Shown: positions 7,812 to 16,821, counted from the first letter of the stretch. The stretch is 64,000 nucleotides of DNA from Prochlorococcus sp. AG-418-M08 (GCA_003213955.1 QCMG01000002.1:100735-164734); one strand, 5' to 3'. A program made the numbers and translations. Notes: generated by a model not told the origin, from the sequence alone.

Positions 7812-9266
7812 GTGAAAATTGCGATAGTAGGTTCGGGATTAGCTGGTTTAACTGCAGCGGTTAATTTAGTCGACGAGGGACATGAAGTTGATATTTATGA
7901 AAGCAGATCATTTTGGGGAGGAAAAGTTGGGAGTTGGGAAGATAAAGATGGTAACCACATAGAAATGGGTTTACACGTATTTTTTTACAACTATGCAAAT
8001 TTATTTAGACTCATGAAAAAAGTTGGAGCTCTAGATAATCTGCTTCCTAAAGAACATACTCATTTATTCATAAATAATGGTGGTAATTTAAAGTCTTTGG
8101 ATTTTAGATTTGCTTTAGGAGCTCCTTTTAACGGACTGAAAGCTTTTTTCACTACAGAACAATTGACTTGGGTAGACAAGTTGAGAAATGCATTAGCTTT
8201 AGGAACTAGCCCTATAGTAAGAGGATTAGTAGATTATGAGGGTGCAATGAAAATAATTAGAGACTTAGATAAATTAAGCTTTAAAGAATGGTTCTTAAAT
8301 CACGGAGGTAGTTTAAGAAGTCTTGAAAGAATGTGGGACCCAATTGCATACGCGTTAGGTTTTATAAATTGTCAAGATATTTCTGCAAGATGCATGTTAA
8401 CAATTTTTATGATGTTTGCATCTAAAACTGAAGCTTCTAAGCTTAATCTTTTAAAAGGATCTCCTCATAAATGGCTTACACAACCAATAGTTGACTACAT
8501 TTCAAAAAAAGGCTGCAAAATCCATTTAAATCATAAAGTAGAGGAAATTATTTATGAAAAAGAATCTTCATCCTACTCTGTCACCCAATTAAAAATATCA
8601 ACTTCTGAAGGTCCCAAATCTATATTTGCTGATACATTTCTAGCTGCTTGTGATGTTCCTGGAATTAAAAAAATAGTTCCTAAAGAATGGTATCAATTTA
8701 AAGAATTTGAAGGTTTAAAAAAACTAAGAGCAGTCGCAGTAGCAACAATTCAACTAAGATATGATGGATGGGTTACTGAACTAAAAAATGATAATAAGAG
8801 TCAAGTTCCTACAGGTTTAAATAATCTTTTATATTCAGCTGATGCATCTTTTAGTTGTTTTGCAGATTTAGCTTTGGCAAGTCCTGTAGATTATAGAAAA
8901 GAGGGAATGGGATCTCTACTACAATGTGTTTTGACTCCCGGCGATCGTTGGATGGGTAGATCAACAAAAAGAATAACGAAAGAAATTGATGCTGAGGTAC
9001 GTCGTCTATTTCCTTCTTCAAAAAATCTCAAATTGCTGTGGAGCAATGTAGTTCAAATTCCGCAATCACTTTATAGAGAATCTCCAGGTATGGAACCTTT
9101 TAGACCAGATCAAAAAACTTCAATATCAAATTTCTTTGTAGCAGGTAGTTATACAAAGCAAGACTATATTGATTCTATGGAGGGAGCTACTATGAGCGGT
9201 CATCTAGCAGCAGCTGCAATCTTAGATAAGAAAGCTGAACTAGCAAAGAATCTTGCGGTTAGCTGA
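7812..9266 (+). CDS. crtQ: zeta-carotene desaturase
   Basis: This FAD-dependent enzyme desaturates zeta-carotene to lycopene in the plant-type carotenoid pathway at the thylakoid. The 484 residues begin [16 protein letters not shown] with the dinucleotide-binding GSGLAG (7-12), and the C-terminal substrate region has [20 protein letters not shown]. The start is GTG at 7812; the GxGxxG motif begins only six residues later, so no further upstream start is needed. The two bases before the next ATG show that it is followed directly by an SRPBCC-domain gene, probably in one transcript. Confidence 0.93.
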   Translation: MKIAIVGSGLAGLTAAVNLVDEGHEVDIYESRSFWGGKVGSWEDKDGNHIEMGLHVFFYNYANLFRLMKKVGALDNLLPKEHTHLFINNGGNLKSLDFRFALGAPFNGLKAFFTTEQLTWVDKLRNALALGTSPIVRGLVDYEGAMKIIRDLDKLSFKEWFLNHGGSLRSLERMWDPIAYALGFINCQDISARCMLTIFMMFASKTEASKLNLLKGSPHKWLTQPIVDYISKKGCKIHLNHKVEEIIYEKESSSYSVTQLKISTSEGPKSIFADTFLAACDVPGIKKIVPKEWYQFKEFEGLKKLRAVAVATIQLRYDGWVTELKNDNKSQVPTGLNNLLYSADASFSCFADLALASPVDYRKEGMGSLLQCVLTPGDRWMGRSTKRITKEIDAEVRRLFPSSKNLKLLWSNVVQIPQSLYRESPGMEPFRPDQKTSISNFFVAGSYTKQDYIDSMEGATMSGHLAAAAILDKKAELAKNLAVS

Positions 9267-9268
9267 CT

Positions 9269-9739
9269 ATGGGTACCTGGCTTAAACATGAAGTAATTAC
9301 CATTGTAAGTGCACCATTGGATGACGTTTGGAACACATGGAGTGATTTGGATTCTATGTCTTTATGGATGAGCTGGATTGAATCCGTTAAAACAGTTGAT
9401 CAAGAAACATCTACTTTACCGGATTTAACCGAATGGACTTTAGCTGCTAATGGATTCAAATTTAAGTGGAAAGCACAAATAACTGAAAGGATTGAGAAGA
9501 ACAAATTAAAATGGAAATCCATAGGAGGATTACCAACTCAAGGATCTGTAGTTTTTGAATCAAAAGGAAAACAATCAACGTCAGTAAACTTAGCTGTTAC
9601 CTATGAATTACCTAAAATGATCGCTAGATTTATGGAAGAAAAAATCCTGGGTAAAATGGTAACTAATGAATTACAAGCTAATATTGACAGGTTTCGAGAC
9701 TTGGTGGAAAAAAATTATAATCATGAAATATCTAATTAA
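9269..9739 (+). CDS. SRPBCC (START/polyketide-cyclase fold) family protein
   Basis: The 156 residues open with KHEVITIVSAPLDDVWNTW and contain SLWMSWIESVK, the typical pattern of SRPBCC helix-grip proteins, which bind lipids or other hydrophobic ligands in a deep pocket. No catalytic residue can be named. It starts two bases after crtQ, a pairing I recall from other cyanobacteria, so a role in carotenoid or lipid binding is plausible but unproven. Its last eight bases overlap hemD on the other strand. Confidence 0.8.
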   Translation: MGTWLKHEVITIVSAPLDDVWNTWSDLDSMSLWMSWIESVKTVDQETSTLPDLTEWTLAANGFKFKWKAQITERIEKNKLKWKSIGGLPTQGSVVFESKGKQSTSVNLAVTYELPKMIARFMEEKILGKMVTNELQANIDRFRDLVEKNYNHEISN

Positions 9740-10541
9740 AAATATCAATCGCAGCATCTAACAATCCTTCAAAGGTATACTTGAGCGCCTGCATATCTAC
9801 TCTGCCAAAAATTTTTTTACATGTTTCTGAAGTTTGGGGACCAATAGTTAGTAACTTTGCATCATCTAGAAATTTTAACCATTCTTCTCCAAATTCTTTT
9901 TCAAGCAAAAAAGCAGAATTTAATACGGTTTTACCACTTGAAAAAACCATTGAATCAACTTTTCTACTTGCTATTGCATTAACTGTTTCTTGAGGAATTG
10001 AATCCGGACATCTTGTTTCATAAGCCGCAACCTCTGCAACACGTGAACCAGAATTCCTAAATTCATCAGCAATTAAATTCCTTCCTCCTGTTTGAACCCT
10101 TGGCAAAAAGACTCTTAGTCCATATCCTGATATCGGAAAATTTTCAATTAAACTTTCTGCCACAAATTCTGGGGGGACGAAATCAGGCTCGATACCTAAA
10201 TCATTAAGCGTTAAAGAAGTTTTCTCACCTACTACAGCAATTTTTATTTTCTTTGAACATTCTTTCAATGAAGTATTGAAATTTTTTAATCTTTCATCTA
10301 CAAATTTTATTCCATTACTACTCGAAAAAATAATCCAGTGAAAATCATTTATTTCACTTAGGGCATCATCAAGAGGATTTAAATCATCAGGATATCCAAT
10401 ATCAATTGCTGGGAAATCAAATATTTGCGCCCCTTTATTGGTGAATAATTTTTTTACATCAGATATCTTATCTTTTGATCGAGTAATAATTATGTTTTTT
10501 TGATGCAAAGGAAGCTCAACTTTTATCATTATTTTCCTCAA
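9732..10541 (-). CDS. hemD: uroporphyrinogen-III synthase
   Basis: HemD closes and inverts ring D of hydroxymethylbilane to give uroporphyrinogen III, the common precursor of heme and chlorophyll. The protein has 269 residues and the two-lobed architecture with HWIIFSSSNGIKFV in the first lobe, and AAYETRC and VFSSGKTVLNSA in the second, plus the conserved LTIGPQTSETCKK near the end. HemD sequences diverge greatly, and these blocks are what identify it. It overlaps rbfA by four bases (ATGA-type), suggesting translational coupling, and converges on the SRPBCC gene. Confidence 0.9.
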   Translation of the reverse strand: MRKIMIKVELPLHQKNIIITRSKDKISDVKKLFTNKGAQIFDFPAIDIGYPDDLNPLDDALSEINDFHWIIFSSSNGIKFVDERLKNFNTSLKECSKKIKIAVVGEKTSLTLNDLGIEPDFVPPEFVAESLIENFPISGYGLRVFLPRVQTGGRNLIADEFRNSGSRVAEVAAYETRCPDSIPQETVNAIASRKVDSMVFSSGKTVLNSAFLLEKEFGEEWLKFLDDAKLLTIGPQTSETCKKIFGRVDMQALKYTFEGLLDAAIDIFN

Positions 10542-10915
10542 ATTTTTGAATCATGCTCTTGATTTTTATTTTTTAATTCTTCTAAAAGTTTTAGCACTGA
10601 CAATCCTTTTTCCAATACTATGTCATCTTTGAAAGTGATTTCCGGTACTCGTCTCATCTCAATTCTTTGACCTAGAGTATGTCTTATAAAGTTTTTTGCG
10701 AGATTTAAATTATCAATAATTTCTTTTCTTGTTTCCTCTTCAGCATTTGATGTTATGTAAATCTTACAAAATTGCAAATCTCCTTTTAAGTCTATTTTGG
10801 AAATATGAATGAAATTACTCTTTAGCAGATGATTTTCCAAATCATTCTGCAAAATAAAAGTTATCTCCTTTTTCAGTAATGAAGAAACTTTTGCAATTCG
10901 ATAATTATTAGGCAT
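10538..10915 (-). CDS. rbfA: 30S ribosome-binding factor A
   Basis: RbfA binds the 30S subunit during late 16S rRNA maturation. The 125 residues show the KH-like fold: YRIAKVSSLLKKEITFILQ, then CKIYITSNAEEE and the C-terminal RMRRVPEITF-like block, here EMRRVPEITFKDD. Length fits the family. The gene is between a DUF751 gene (five bases upstream) and hemD (four-base overlap), so all three are probably one transcript. Confidence 0.92.
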   Translation of the reverse strand: MPNNYRIAKVSSLLKKEITFILQNDLENHLLKSNFIHISKIDLKGDLQFCKIYITSNAEEETRKEIIDNLNLAKNFIRHTLGQRIEMRRVPEITFKDDIVLEKGLSVLKLLEELKNKNQEHDSKI

Positions 10916-10920
10916 TATGG

Positions 10921-11133
10921 TTATAAGTTAATTGGATTGGTCATTGTTTGTAGTACAAAATAAACTGTTATGAAAGCACTGATTACTGATGATATTAAAC
11001 CCACTAATGTTAATGGATTTGATCTATTTTTAAACAAAGGTTCTAGTATCGCAACTAAACCTCCAGCAATAATTGAAATTAAATATTTTGGATATCTTGC
11101 AACATTAGAAAAGAATTCGCCCATTAGCTCCAC
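10921..11133 (-). CDS. DUF751/Ycf33-type small membrane protein
   Basis: The 70 residues contain FFSNVARYPKYLISIIAGG and two predicted membrane segments (about 16-33 and 43-62), matching the DUF751 (Ycf33) family of cyanobacteria and plastids, which has no known function. An in-frame ATG at codon 4 (MGEFF) is an equally good start and closer to the family consensus. It is upstream of rbfA by five bases on the same strand and divergent from the GST gene. Confidence 0.8.
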   Translation of the reverse strand: MELMGEFFSNVARYPKYLISIIAGGLVAILEPLFKNRSNPLTLVGLISSVISAFITVYFVLQTMTNPINL

Positions 11134-11178
11134 AATTAGATTACTTTTTTAGCTAAGTTTTAACAAATATTAAATAGC

Positions 11179-11904
11179 ATGATTACATTATATCAATTTA
11201 GACATAGCGCTTTTTGTTTAAAGACAAGAATGGCTCTTCACGCTAAGAAATTACAATATAGAGTTGAAGAAGTGACCCCAGGCATAGGCCAATTTGAAAT
11301 CTTCAAGATATCAGGTCAAAAAAAAGTTCCAGTTATTGTTGATGATAATGATCAAATTATTAGTGATTCTTCAATAATTTGCGAATATATAAATAAAAAA
11401 AATGATAATAATCCACTTTTCCCTGATGATCCTTTGTTATTTGCACAATGCAAATTAATAGAAGATTGGGCTGATACTACTATGGCAGCGACTTGTAGAA
11501 AAGCTCTAATTAGATCAGCAATAGAGAATCCAAATCTACGCACTGCTTTACTTCCAGAAGAGATGCCATCTTCAGTAAAAGGATTAGTTGATAAATTACC
11601 TTTTAAAAATCTTAGTAAAATTTCTAATATGGTTTTATCTTCTAAAGATAATTTAGAACTCCAAAAAATATTAGAATCTTTATCAAAATCTTTAATTAAT
11701 AAAAAATATCTAATAGGTGAAAATTTATCAATAGCCGACATTGCCATTGCAGCACAATTATCTCTCCTTAAGTTTCCAAAGTCTTCAGGTCCTATCCTTT
11801 CTGGAGAAGGTTGCCAAGAATATATAAACAACCCTTACCTAGAAAATCTATTTATGTGGAGAAATAATTTAGAAGAATATATTTTTAGTGCTAATTCCCA
11901 ATAA
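11179..11904 (+). CDS. glutathione S-transferase family protein
   Basis: An N-terminal thioredoxin-like domain (about 1-78) has YQFRHSAFCLKTRMAL with C13 at the usual active-site region, the cis-proline block KVPVIVDDNDQ and the glutathione-binding SDSSIICEYI. The helical C-terminal domain includes GENLSIADIAIAAQLSLL, the conserved N-capping motif. Such proteins conjugate glutathione or reduce substrates with it. The substrate is unknown. Its last 14 bases overlap the convergent secreted-protein gene. Confidence 0.88.
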   Translation: MITLYQFRHSAFCLKTRMALHAKKLQYRVEEVTPGIGQFEIFKISGQKKVPVIVDDNDQIISDSSIICEYINKKNDNNPLFPDDPLLFAQCKLIEDWADTTMAATCRKALIRSAIENPNLRTALLPEEMPSSVKGLVDKLPFKNLSKISNMVLSSKDNLELQKILESLSKSLINKKYLIGENLSIADIAIAAQLSLLKFPKSSGPILSGEGCQEYINNPYLENLFMWRNNLEEYIFSANSQ

Positions 11905-12598
11905 ATTTAAAAGTTAATTCATATTTATTAGTCTTTATTGCATGAACTGATGGGTCACCAACTTTAGATCCATATGTAGCAATATATTGAACACCGCATA
12001 TATCGGATTTTTGATTATCTTTAAATTTTAAATTGACTTTATCACATTTTTTAAATTTACTAATTGTCTCTACCTGATTAATCCTTGAAGCACCTGGCTT
12101 ATGGGCTGTTTGTATAACTAGTTCATCTGCAAAAAAAATATCATCATCTTGGATCTGATTTCTCCCTGTAATTCTTGAATCAATATAAAAATCATCTTTT
12201 AAATAAGTAATTTGATTATTAATAGATTGAGGATCATTTACAACCTTGATTAAGGTGTCACCAAATATTGCTTTTCCAATAGATTCAGAATTTTTTGCAC
12301 GATTACCAACAATTAAATCTGAATCATTCTTAAAGAAATTCACTTTATAAATAACTGGCTCTTCTGAATCATTAATTATATCTTGAGAGGTAACAAGCCA
12401 ATTACCCTCGAACCATTTAGGATAAATTAAATCTTTAGAAGTATCTGATAATTTAAAATTTGGCAAATATAATTGTGGCCATTGATTTACACGATTTTCC
12501 AAAAAATTTCGTACGTTAGAATCATCTAAAGCAAAAGAACTTTCCAAAAAAATTCCTTGAAAAATAAAGCAAAGAATTAATCCAAGAAGAATTTTCAT
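11891..12598 (-). CDS. secreted or lumenal protein of unknown function (DUF6816-like)
   Basis: The 235 residues begin with a clear signal peptide (MKILLGLILCFIFQGIF, likely cut after SSFA around residue 23), so the product goes to the periplasm or thylakoid lumen. The mature part includes YPKWFEGNWLVTSQ and KPGASRINQVETIS, which resemble a conserved cyanobacterial family that I know as DUF6816; the family name is given from memory. Two cysteines near the end may form a disulfide. The start codon is only one base away from the divergent start of the CRR7-type gene. Confidence 0.65.
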   Translation of the reverse strand: MKILLGLILCFIFQGIFLESSFALDDSNVRNFLENRVNQWPQLYLPNFKLSDTSKDLIYPKWFEGNWLVTSQDIINDSEEPVIYKVNFFKNDSDLIVGNRAKNSESIGKAIFGDTLIKVVNDPQSINNQITYLKDDFYIDSRITGRNQIQDDDIFFADELVIQTAHKPGASRINQVETISKFKKCDKVNLKFKDNQKSDICGVQYIATYGSKVGDPSVHAIKTNKYELTFKFIGN

Positions 12599-12599
12599 T

Positions 12600-12857
12600 A
12601 TGTCAAATCCACTAATAAGAGCATCAGATCATTATGTATTATTAGAGCCAGATTCAAAAGAAAAAATTGTATCAAAGCAAGAAGCAATTTTATGGTTGAA
12701 GAATTGGCTTAGTAAGACAGAAACACAAACAATATATCAAAATATAGAAGATCCTGATCAGGAATTTTTTGAAGAATTATTGGAAAGCACTTATGAATTA
12801 GAGATAAAAATAGGATACGTTATTAAATGGTTTGCAGTAAGAATTGAACCAGATTAA
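12600..12857 (+). CDS. CRR7-type (chlororespiratory reduction 7) protein
   Basis: This 85-residue acidic protein starts MSNPLIRASDHYVLLEP and ends GYVIKWFAVRIEPD. The ending resembles the WYAVRLE block of the CRR7 family, whose plant member is needed for assembly of the chloroplast NDH complex. The bacterial function is inferred only. It is consistent with ndhO in the same window. The ATG lies one base from the divergent start of the secreted-protein gene, and the end overlaps aroK by four bases on the other strand. Confidence 0.65.
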   Translation: MSNPLIRASDHYVLLEPDSKEKIVSKQEAILWLKNWLSKTETQTIYQNIEDPDQEFFEELLESTYELEIKIGYVIKWFAVRIEPD

Positions 12858-13411
12858 CTAATTATTTCTTTATGAATTGCATTAATTATCTTCATAGCAA
12901 CTTCTTCAATATTTTCCCTTTTTACCTGAATTCTTAAATCTGCTTGAGAATACAAATTTTCTCTGGATTGAAGAATGCTCATATATAAATCATTTAGATT
13001 CTTTCCCTGAAGTAGAGGCCTGTTTTCAATTTCATTTTTCAATCTTTCAATTGCTATATCTTTGTCGAGATCTATCCAAGCAATTATTCCCTGTCTTAAG
13101 ATTCCCCAGTTTTCTGATTTGGTAACTATTCCTCCCCCAGTTGAAATTACTAATGAAGGAATTTTGATAGTTTCTTTGAGACAGTTTGCTTCTAATTGAC
13201 GGAAATTATCTTCTCCTTCATCATTAAAAATTTGATTGATAGATTTTTTTGCCAACTTCTCTATTAATGAATCTAAATCAATGTATTTATACTTCAATAA
13301 TTCAGCCAGCTTGCAACCAGTTTGTGACTTACCAGAACCCATCATTCCTATTAAAAATATGCTTCTGCCCTTGATAGTACGAATTGTTTTTTCGATAATG
13401 GATTGTTCCAT
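12854..13411 (-). CDS. aroK: shikimate kinase
   Basis: This enzyme phosphorylates shikimate in the route to aromatic amino acids. The 185 residues show Walker A GMMGSGKS (22-29), the shikimate-binding aspartates in YIDLDSLIE (D45, D47), the family block EDNFRQLE (67-74), STGGGIV (90-96) and the lid motif RPLLQ (131-135). It is divergent from the tandem pterin synthase gene, with 50 bases between the start codons. Confidence 0.93.
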   Translation of the reverse strand: MEQSIIEKTIRTIKGRSIFLIGMMGSGKSQTGCKLAELLKYKYIDLDSLIEKLAKKSINQIFNDEGEDNFRQLEANCLKETIKIPSLVISTGGGIVTKSENWGILRQGIIAWIDLDKDIAIERLKNEIENRPLLQGKNLNDLYMSILQSRENLYSQADLRIQVKRENIEEVAMKIINAIHKEIIS

Positions 13412-13461
13412 AAAGACAAAAGCGTATTTGAAACCTTAAGATAGTATTATCGCAGATAGGT

Positions 13462-14388
13462 ATGACTTCTACACAATCCAAACCATTACATGGAAAAGGA
13501 CGTGAATGCGTCATAACTCGACGTGCCTGCTTTAGTTCTAGTCACCGTTATTGGCTTCCTGAAAAAAGCCAAGAAGAAAATTTATCTCTTTTTGGAAAGT
13601 GCAGTATTGCTCCAGGACATGGTCATAATTATGAACTTATTGTTTCAATGGGTGGAGAACTAGACTCTGATGGGATGGTGCTTAATCTCTCTGATGTAAA
13701 ACACTCTATTAAAGATAAGGTTACTGGACAATTAGATTTTCGTTTTTTAAATGATGTCTGGCCTGAATTTAATCTTAATAATCAAGAGGGTATACTTCCC
13801 ACAACTGAAGCATTAGTAAAAGTGATTTGGAGTCGTCTTAAGGATGATTTACCTCTTACAAGTCTAAGGCTTTATGAAAACCCAAATTTATGGGCAGATT
13901 ATTTTGGAAAAAACATGGAAGCATTTTTAACAGTTCAAACTCATTTTGCAGCCGCTCATAGACTTGCAAAAGAAGAGATATCTTTTGATGAAAATAAAAA
14001 AATCTATGGGAAATGTGCCAGAGTTAATGGACATGGTCATAACTATATTGTCGATATAACTGTTAAAGGAGACATTGATAAAAGAACAGGAATGATTTGC
14101 GACTTATCTGCACTCCAAGATATTGTTAATGACTTGGTTGTTGAACAACTAGATCATACTTTTCTAAATAAAGACATCGAATTTTTCCATAATTGTGTTC
14201 CAACTGCTGAAAATATAGCTTTATATATCTCTGATATTCTTAAAAAACCAATACATAATCTTGGTGCAACATTACACAAAATAAGACTCCAAGAGAGCCC
14301 AAATAATGCTGCAGAAATTTATGTTGATCAAAAGTTAACCAATTCATTAAAGTTGAAATTTGAAAATAGTTTAGTCACACAAACTTGA
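13462..14388 (+). CDS. tandem 6-pyruvoyl-tetrahydropterin synthase/QueD-like protein
   Basis: Two homologous pterin-synthase domains are fused in 308 residues. Domain 1 (about 18-150) has zinc ligands H28, H53 and H55 and cysteine C47 in GKCSIAPGHGHNY. Domain 2 (about 154-290) has H166, H191, H193 and C185 in GKCARVNGHGHNY. The family's catalytic Asp-His pair is intact in domain 2 (LDHTFLNK, H232) but reads LDFRFLND in domain 1, so the histidine is replaced by phenylalanine (F93). Both substrate-anchoring glutamates appear kept (E139, E278). Domain 1 may therefore be structural or altered in chemistry. Its stop codon overlaps the TTG start of a RibD-C reductase, suggesting a pterin-related pair. 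Queuosine (QueD) or cyanopterin synthesis are both possible. Confidence 0.88.
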   Translation: MTSTQSKPLHGKGRECVITRRACFSSSHRYWLPEKSQEENLSLFGKCSIAPGHGHNYELIVSMGGELDSDGMVLNLSDVKHSIKDKVTGQLDFRFLNDVWPEFNLNNQEGILPTTEALVKVIWSRLKDDLPLTSLRLYENPNLWADYFGKNMEAFLTVQTHFAAAHRLAKEEISFDENKKIYGKCARVNGHGHNYIVDITVKGDIDKRTGMICDLSALQDIVNDLVVEQLDHTFLNKDIEFFHNCVPTAENIALYISDILKKPIHNLGATLHKIRLQESPNNAAEIYVDQKLTNSLKLKFENSLVTQT

Positions 14389-15035
14389 GTATCCCAAGAG
14401 TAATAATTGTTATAGCATCTAGTCTTGATGGGAGAATTGCATTTCCTAGAGGTGGCGAATCGCATCTTGGAAGTGAAGAAGATAAAAAAATGTTAAATCA
14501 AAACTTATCAATGGTTGATGCCACCATTTTTGGTTTAGGTACTTTAATAGCTCATCAATCAACTTACCTAATTAAAAATCTTAATGATAATGACGAGGAA
14601 AATGTATCAAAAAGCCAACCAATTTCTATAGTTGCTTCAAATAGCAAAAAATTTGACAGTAATTGGAAATACTTTCGTCAACCAATTAGAAGATGGCTAA
14701 TAAGCTCAAGTAAAGTTGATAATTCTTCGAATAATCACTTCGAGAAACAACTTTTTTTCGAAGATTCATGGGGAAAAACTTTAATTTCACTCAAAAAACA
14801 AGGGATAAATGATTTAGCTCTTTTAGGAGGTGCAAAACTTATAAATTCATTTGTAAAAGAGGATCTAATAACAGATATAAAAATTACAATAATTCCACGA
14901 ATTATTGGAGGTAGATATACATGGATCCCTCCAGAAAAAACAAATGAGATTTTTAATCTCAAAAGACTATGGGAAATAAAATCTATTATAAATTTAATGA
15001 ATAATGAAATCCACGTGCATTACAAAAAAATTTGA
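14385..15035 (+). CDS. RibD C-terminal-domain reductase (DHFR-like fold)
   Basis: The 216 residues form a stand-alone RibD-C domain: VIIVIASSLDGRIAF at the start, the GSEEDKKML block, FGLGTLIAHQSTYL, and LALLGGAKLINSFVKEDLI with the conserved GG before the last strands. In riboflavin synthesis this fold reduces a pyrimidine intermediate with NADPH; no deaminase domain is attached. The likely start is TTG at 14385, whose last bases form the TGA stop of the preceding pterin-synthase gene, implying tight translational coupling. That context makes reduction of a pterin an alternative to the riboflavin role. Confidence 0.82.
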   Translation: MSIPRVIIVIASSLDGRIAFPRGGESHLGSEEDKKMLNQNLSMVDATIFGLGTLIAHQSTYLIKNLNDNDEENVSKSQPISIVASNSKKFDSNWKYFRQPIRRWLISSSKVDNSSNNHFEKQLFFEDSWGKTLISLKKQGINDLALLGGAKLINSFVKEDLITDIKITIIPRIIGGRYTWIPPEKTNEIFNLKRLWEIKSIINLMNNEIHVHYKKI

Positions 15036-15056
15036 AATAAAATTAGTATTAAATAA

Positions 15057-16211
15057 ATGAACCAAAAAATACATAAAGTTGAAGTCAAATTGTCAATTAA
15101 GGAAATCTCCAAGGAGATATGGAATGAATTAGCAAATGAAATCAATAATCCATTTTTTGAATGGAACTGGCTTAAAAACCTTGAAATATCAAAAAGTGTT
15201 TCAAGAGAAACTGGTTGGCAACCTCTCTATTTTATTGCTTACAAAAATGAAGAAATATTAGGAATTGCTCCACTTTTTTTAAAAAATCATAGCTATGGAG
15301 AATTCATTTTTGATCAATCATTTGCAAGATTAGCTCAAGAATTGAATTTAAATTATTACCCTAAATTAATTGGAATGAGTCCTTATAGTCCTATAAATGG
15401 ATATCAATTTCTTTATAAAAAAAATAAAGATAAGAAAGAAATTACAAATTTACTTATAAACCATATCGAAAGATTTGCTATTACAAACAAAATTTTAAGC
15501 TGTAATTTTTTATATATTGATGAAAGCTGGGGCAAACATATTAAATCTTTGGGATACCATGAATGGATAAATTCCAGCAGTGAATGGAGGAGTAATGGAG
15601 AAAAAACGTTTGATGATTTTCTTTCTAGATTTAATTCTAATCAGAGAAAAAATATAAAAAAAGAGAGGAAATCAATTACTAAACAAGATATTAAAGTAGA
15701 AATTTTTAACGAAGATGATATCAACCTAGAAATCCTCAAAAAAATGCATAATTTTTATGAACAGCATTGTGCGAGGTGGGGAGTTTGGGGAAGTAAATAT
15801 CTAACATCTACATTTTTCGAAAAAATTTTTGATAATAAAAAAAATCTTTTACTTTTTAGCGCATCAAAAAATGATTCAAATGATATTTATGCTATGTCGA
15901 TGTGCGTTAAAAATAAAAACAACTTATGGGGTAGATATTGGGGTAGTCAAGAAGAAATATCTAATTTACATTTTGAATTATGCTACTACCAGCCGATTGA
16001 ATGGGCAATAAAAAATGGTATCCATTTGTTTGATCCTGGAGCGGGTGGTAAACATAAAAGGCGGAGAGGCTTTTTTGCAAAAAGCACTATTAGCTTGCAT
16101 AAATGGTTTGACAAAAATATGGAAAATATAATTAATCCTTGGCTAAATGAAGTTAATAAACAAACCGAGACCGAAATAGATTTTGAAAATAAATCTGTAC
16201 CCTTTAAATAA
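15057..16211 (+). CDS. FemAB/GNAT-like protein (DUF482, COG3146 type)
   Basis: The 384 residues contain NPFFEWNWLKNLE near the N-terminus, NSNQRKNIKKERKSI in the middle and LFDPGAGGKHKRRRGF near the C-terminus, a pattern I associate with the DUF482/COG3146 family, which has the FemAB-type double acetyltransferase fold. FemAB proteins attach amino acids to peptidoglycan precursors, but the substrate of this family is not established. It follows the RibD-C gene by 21 bases on the same strand and may share its transcript. Confidence 0.8.
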   Translation: MNQKIHKVEVKLSIKEISKEIWNELANEINNPFFEWNWLKNLEISKSVSRETGWQPLYFIAYKNEEILGIAPLFLKNHSYGEFIFDQSFARLAQELNLNYYPKLIGMSPYSPINGYQFLYKKNKDKKEITNLLINHIERFAITNKILSCNFLYIDESWGKHIKSLGYHEWINSSSEWRSNGEKTFDDFLSRFNSNQRKNIKKERKSITKQDIKVEIFNEDDINLEILKKMHNFYEQHCARWGVWGSKYLTSTFFEKIFDNKKNLLLFSASKNDSNDIYAMSMCVKNKNNLWGRYWGSQEEISNLHFELCYYQPIEWAIKNGIHLFDPGAGGKHKRRRGFFAKSTISLHKWFDKNMENIINPWLNEVNKQTETEIDFENKSVPFK

Positions 16212-16272
16212 AAAATTATTTGACCTTAACAAAGATTATATTAGTAATATAGTTTTTTATTAACTTCTAAGA

Positions 16273-16659
16273 ATGGATTCTAGTAAAAGATTCGATAAAA
16301 AAATAAAGATTGATAATAATCTATCCAACCGATATATAGACTTAGATCCAAACGGTTACTTTATTATAAAAGTAGATTTAGAAGAAAATAAAATAATTTT
16401 AGAGCACTTTCTAAATAATATTAATGATGACGGATATGCGCTTGACCCAGAAACAAATGAACCAATTAAATGCGACTCTCAAAATAAAAGAATTAGTAAT
16501 GAAGTTTTTGAAGGTATTAGTGCGAAACAACTTGGAATATTGATCACTGAAGAAAGAAATGACTTAATAACCAGATTCGATCATGCTCTATATTTAGGCC
16601 GTGAACTACAAAAAGCAGAAGAATGTTTATACAAAAAATTACCATATGTGCAAGATTAA
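16273..16659 (+). CDS. DUF4346 domain protein
   Basis: The 128 residues include PNGYFIIKVD, ALDPETNEPIKC and FDHALYLGRELQKAEECL, which match the DUF4346 domain, found in cyanobacteria and often next to or fused with other domains. Its function is unknown. No membrane segment or signal is present. It is followed by the petL-like ORF 64 bases downstream on the same strand. Confidence 0.75.
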   Translation: MDSSKRFDKKIKIDNNLSNRYIDLDPNGYFIIKVDLEENKIILEHFLNNINDDGYALDPETNEPIKCDSQNKRISNEVFEGISAKQLGILITEERNDLITRFDHALYLGRELQKAEECLYKKLPYVQD

Positions 16660-16723
16660 GAAATTAAACGAAAAAATCTAATCTTTTCATCTGATGTTAA
16701 ATTAAATAAAAATAAAAAAATTA

Positions 16724-16816
16724 ATGAACATCATTTTCTATTTTGCATTTATTGGTTTTGGTTTTGGAGCTGCTTTCGCATTAGATAAGCTCTTAAGAGC
16801 AGTAAAACTAATTTAA
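16724..16816 (+). CDS. petL: cytochrome b6f complex subunit 6-like peptide
   Basis: ATG at 16724 to TAA encodes 30 residues: one membrane helix (MNIIFYFAFIGFGFGAAFAL) followed by a short basic tail ending LLRAVKLI. Length, single helix and the terminal KLI fit PetL, a small peripheral subunit that stabilises the cytochrome b6f complex in the thylakoid. The gene ends five bases before the stop of rimO on the opposite strand. The call rests on pattern and length rather than long homology, because PetL sequences are very variable. Confidence 0.7.
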   Translation: MNIIFYFAFIGFGFGAAFALDKLLRAVKLI

Positions 16817-16821
16817 AAAAA

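Noticed and set aside
11352..11831. Minus-strand ORF of 159 codons inside the GST gene
   Set aside because: Antisense to a clear GST frame with conserved motifs; shadow.
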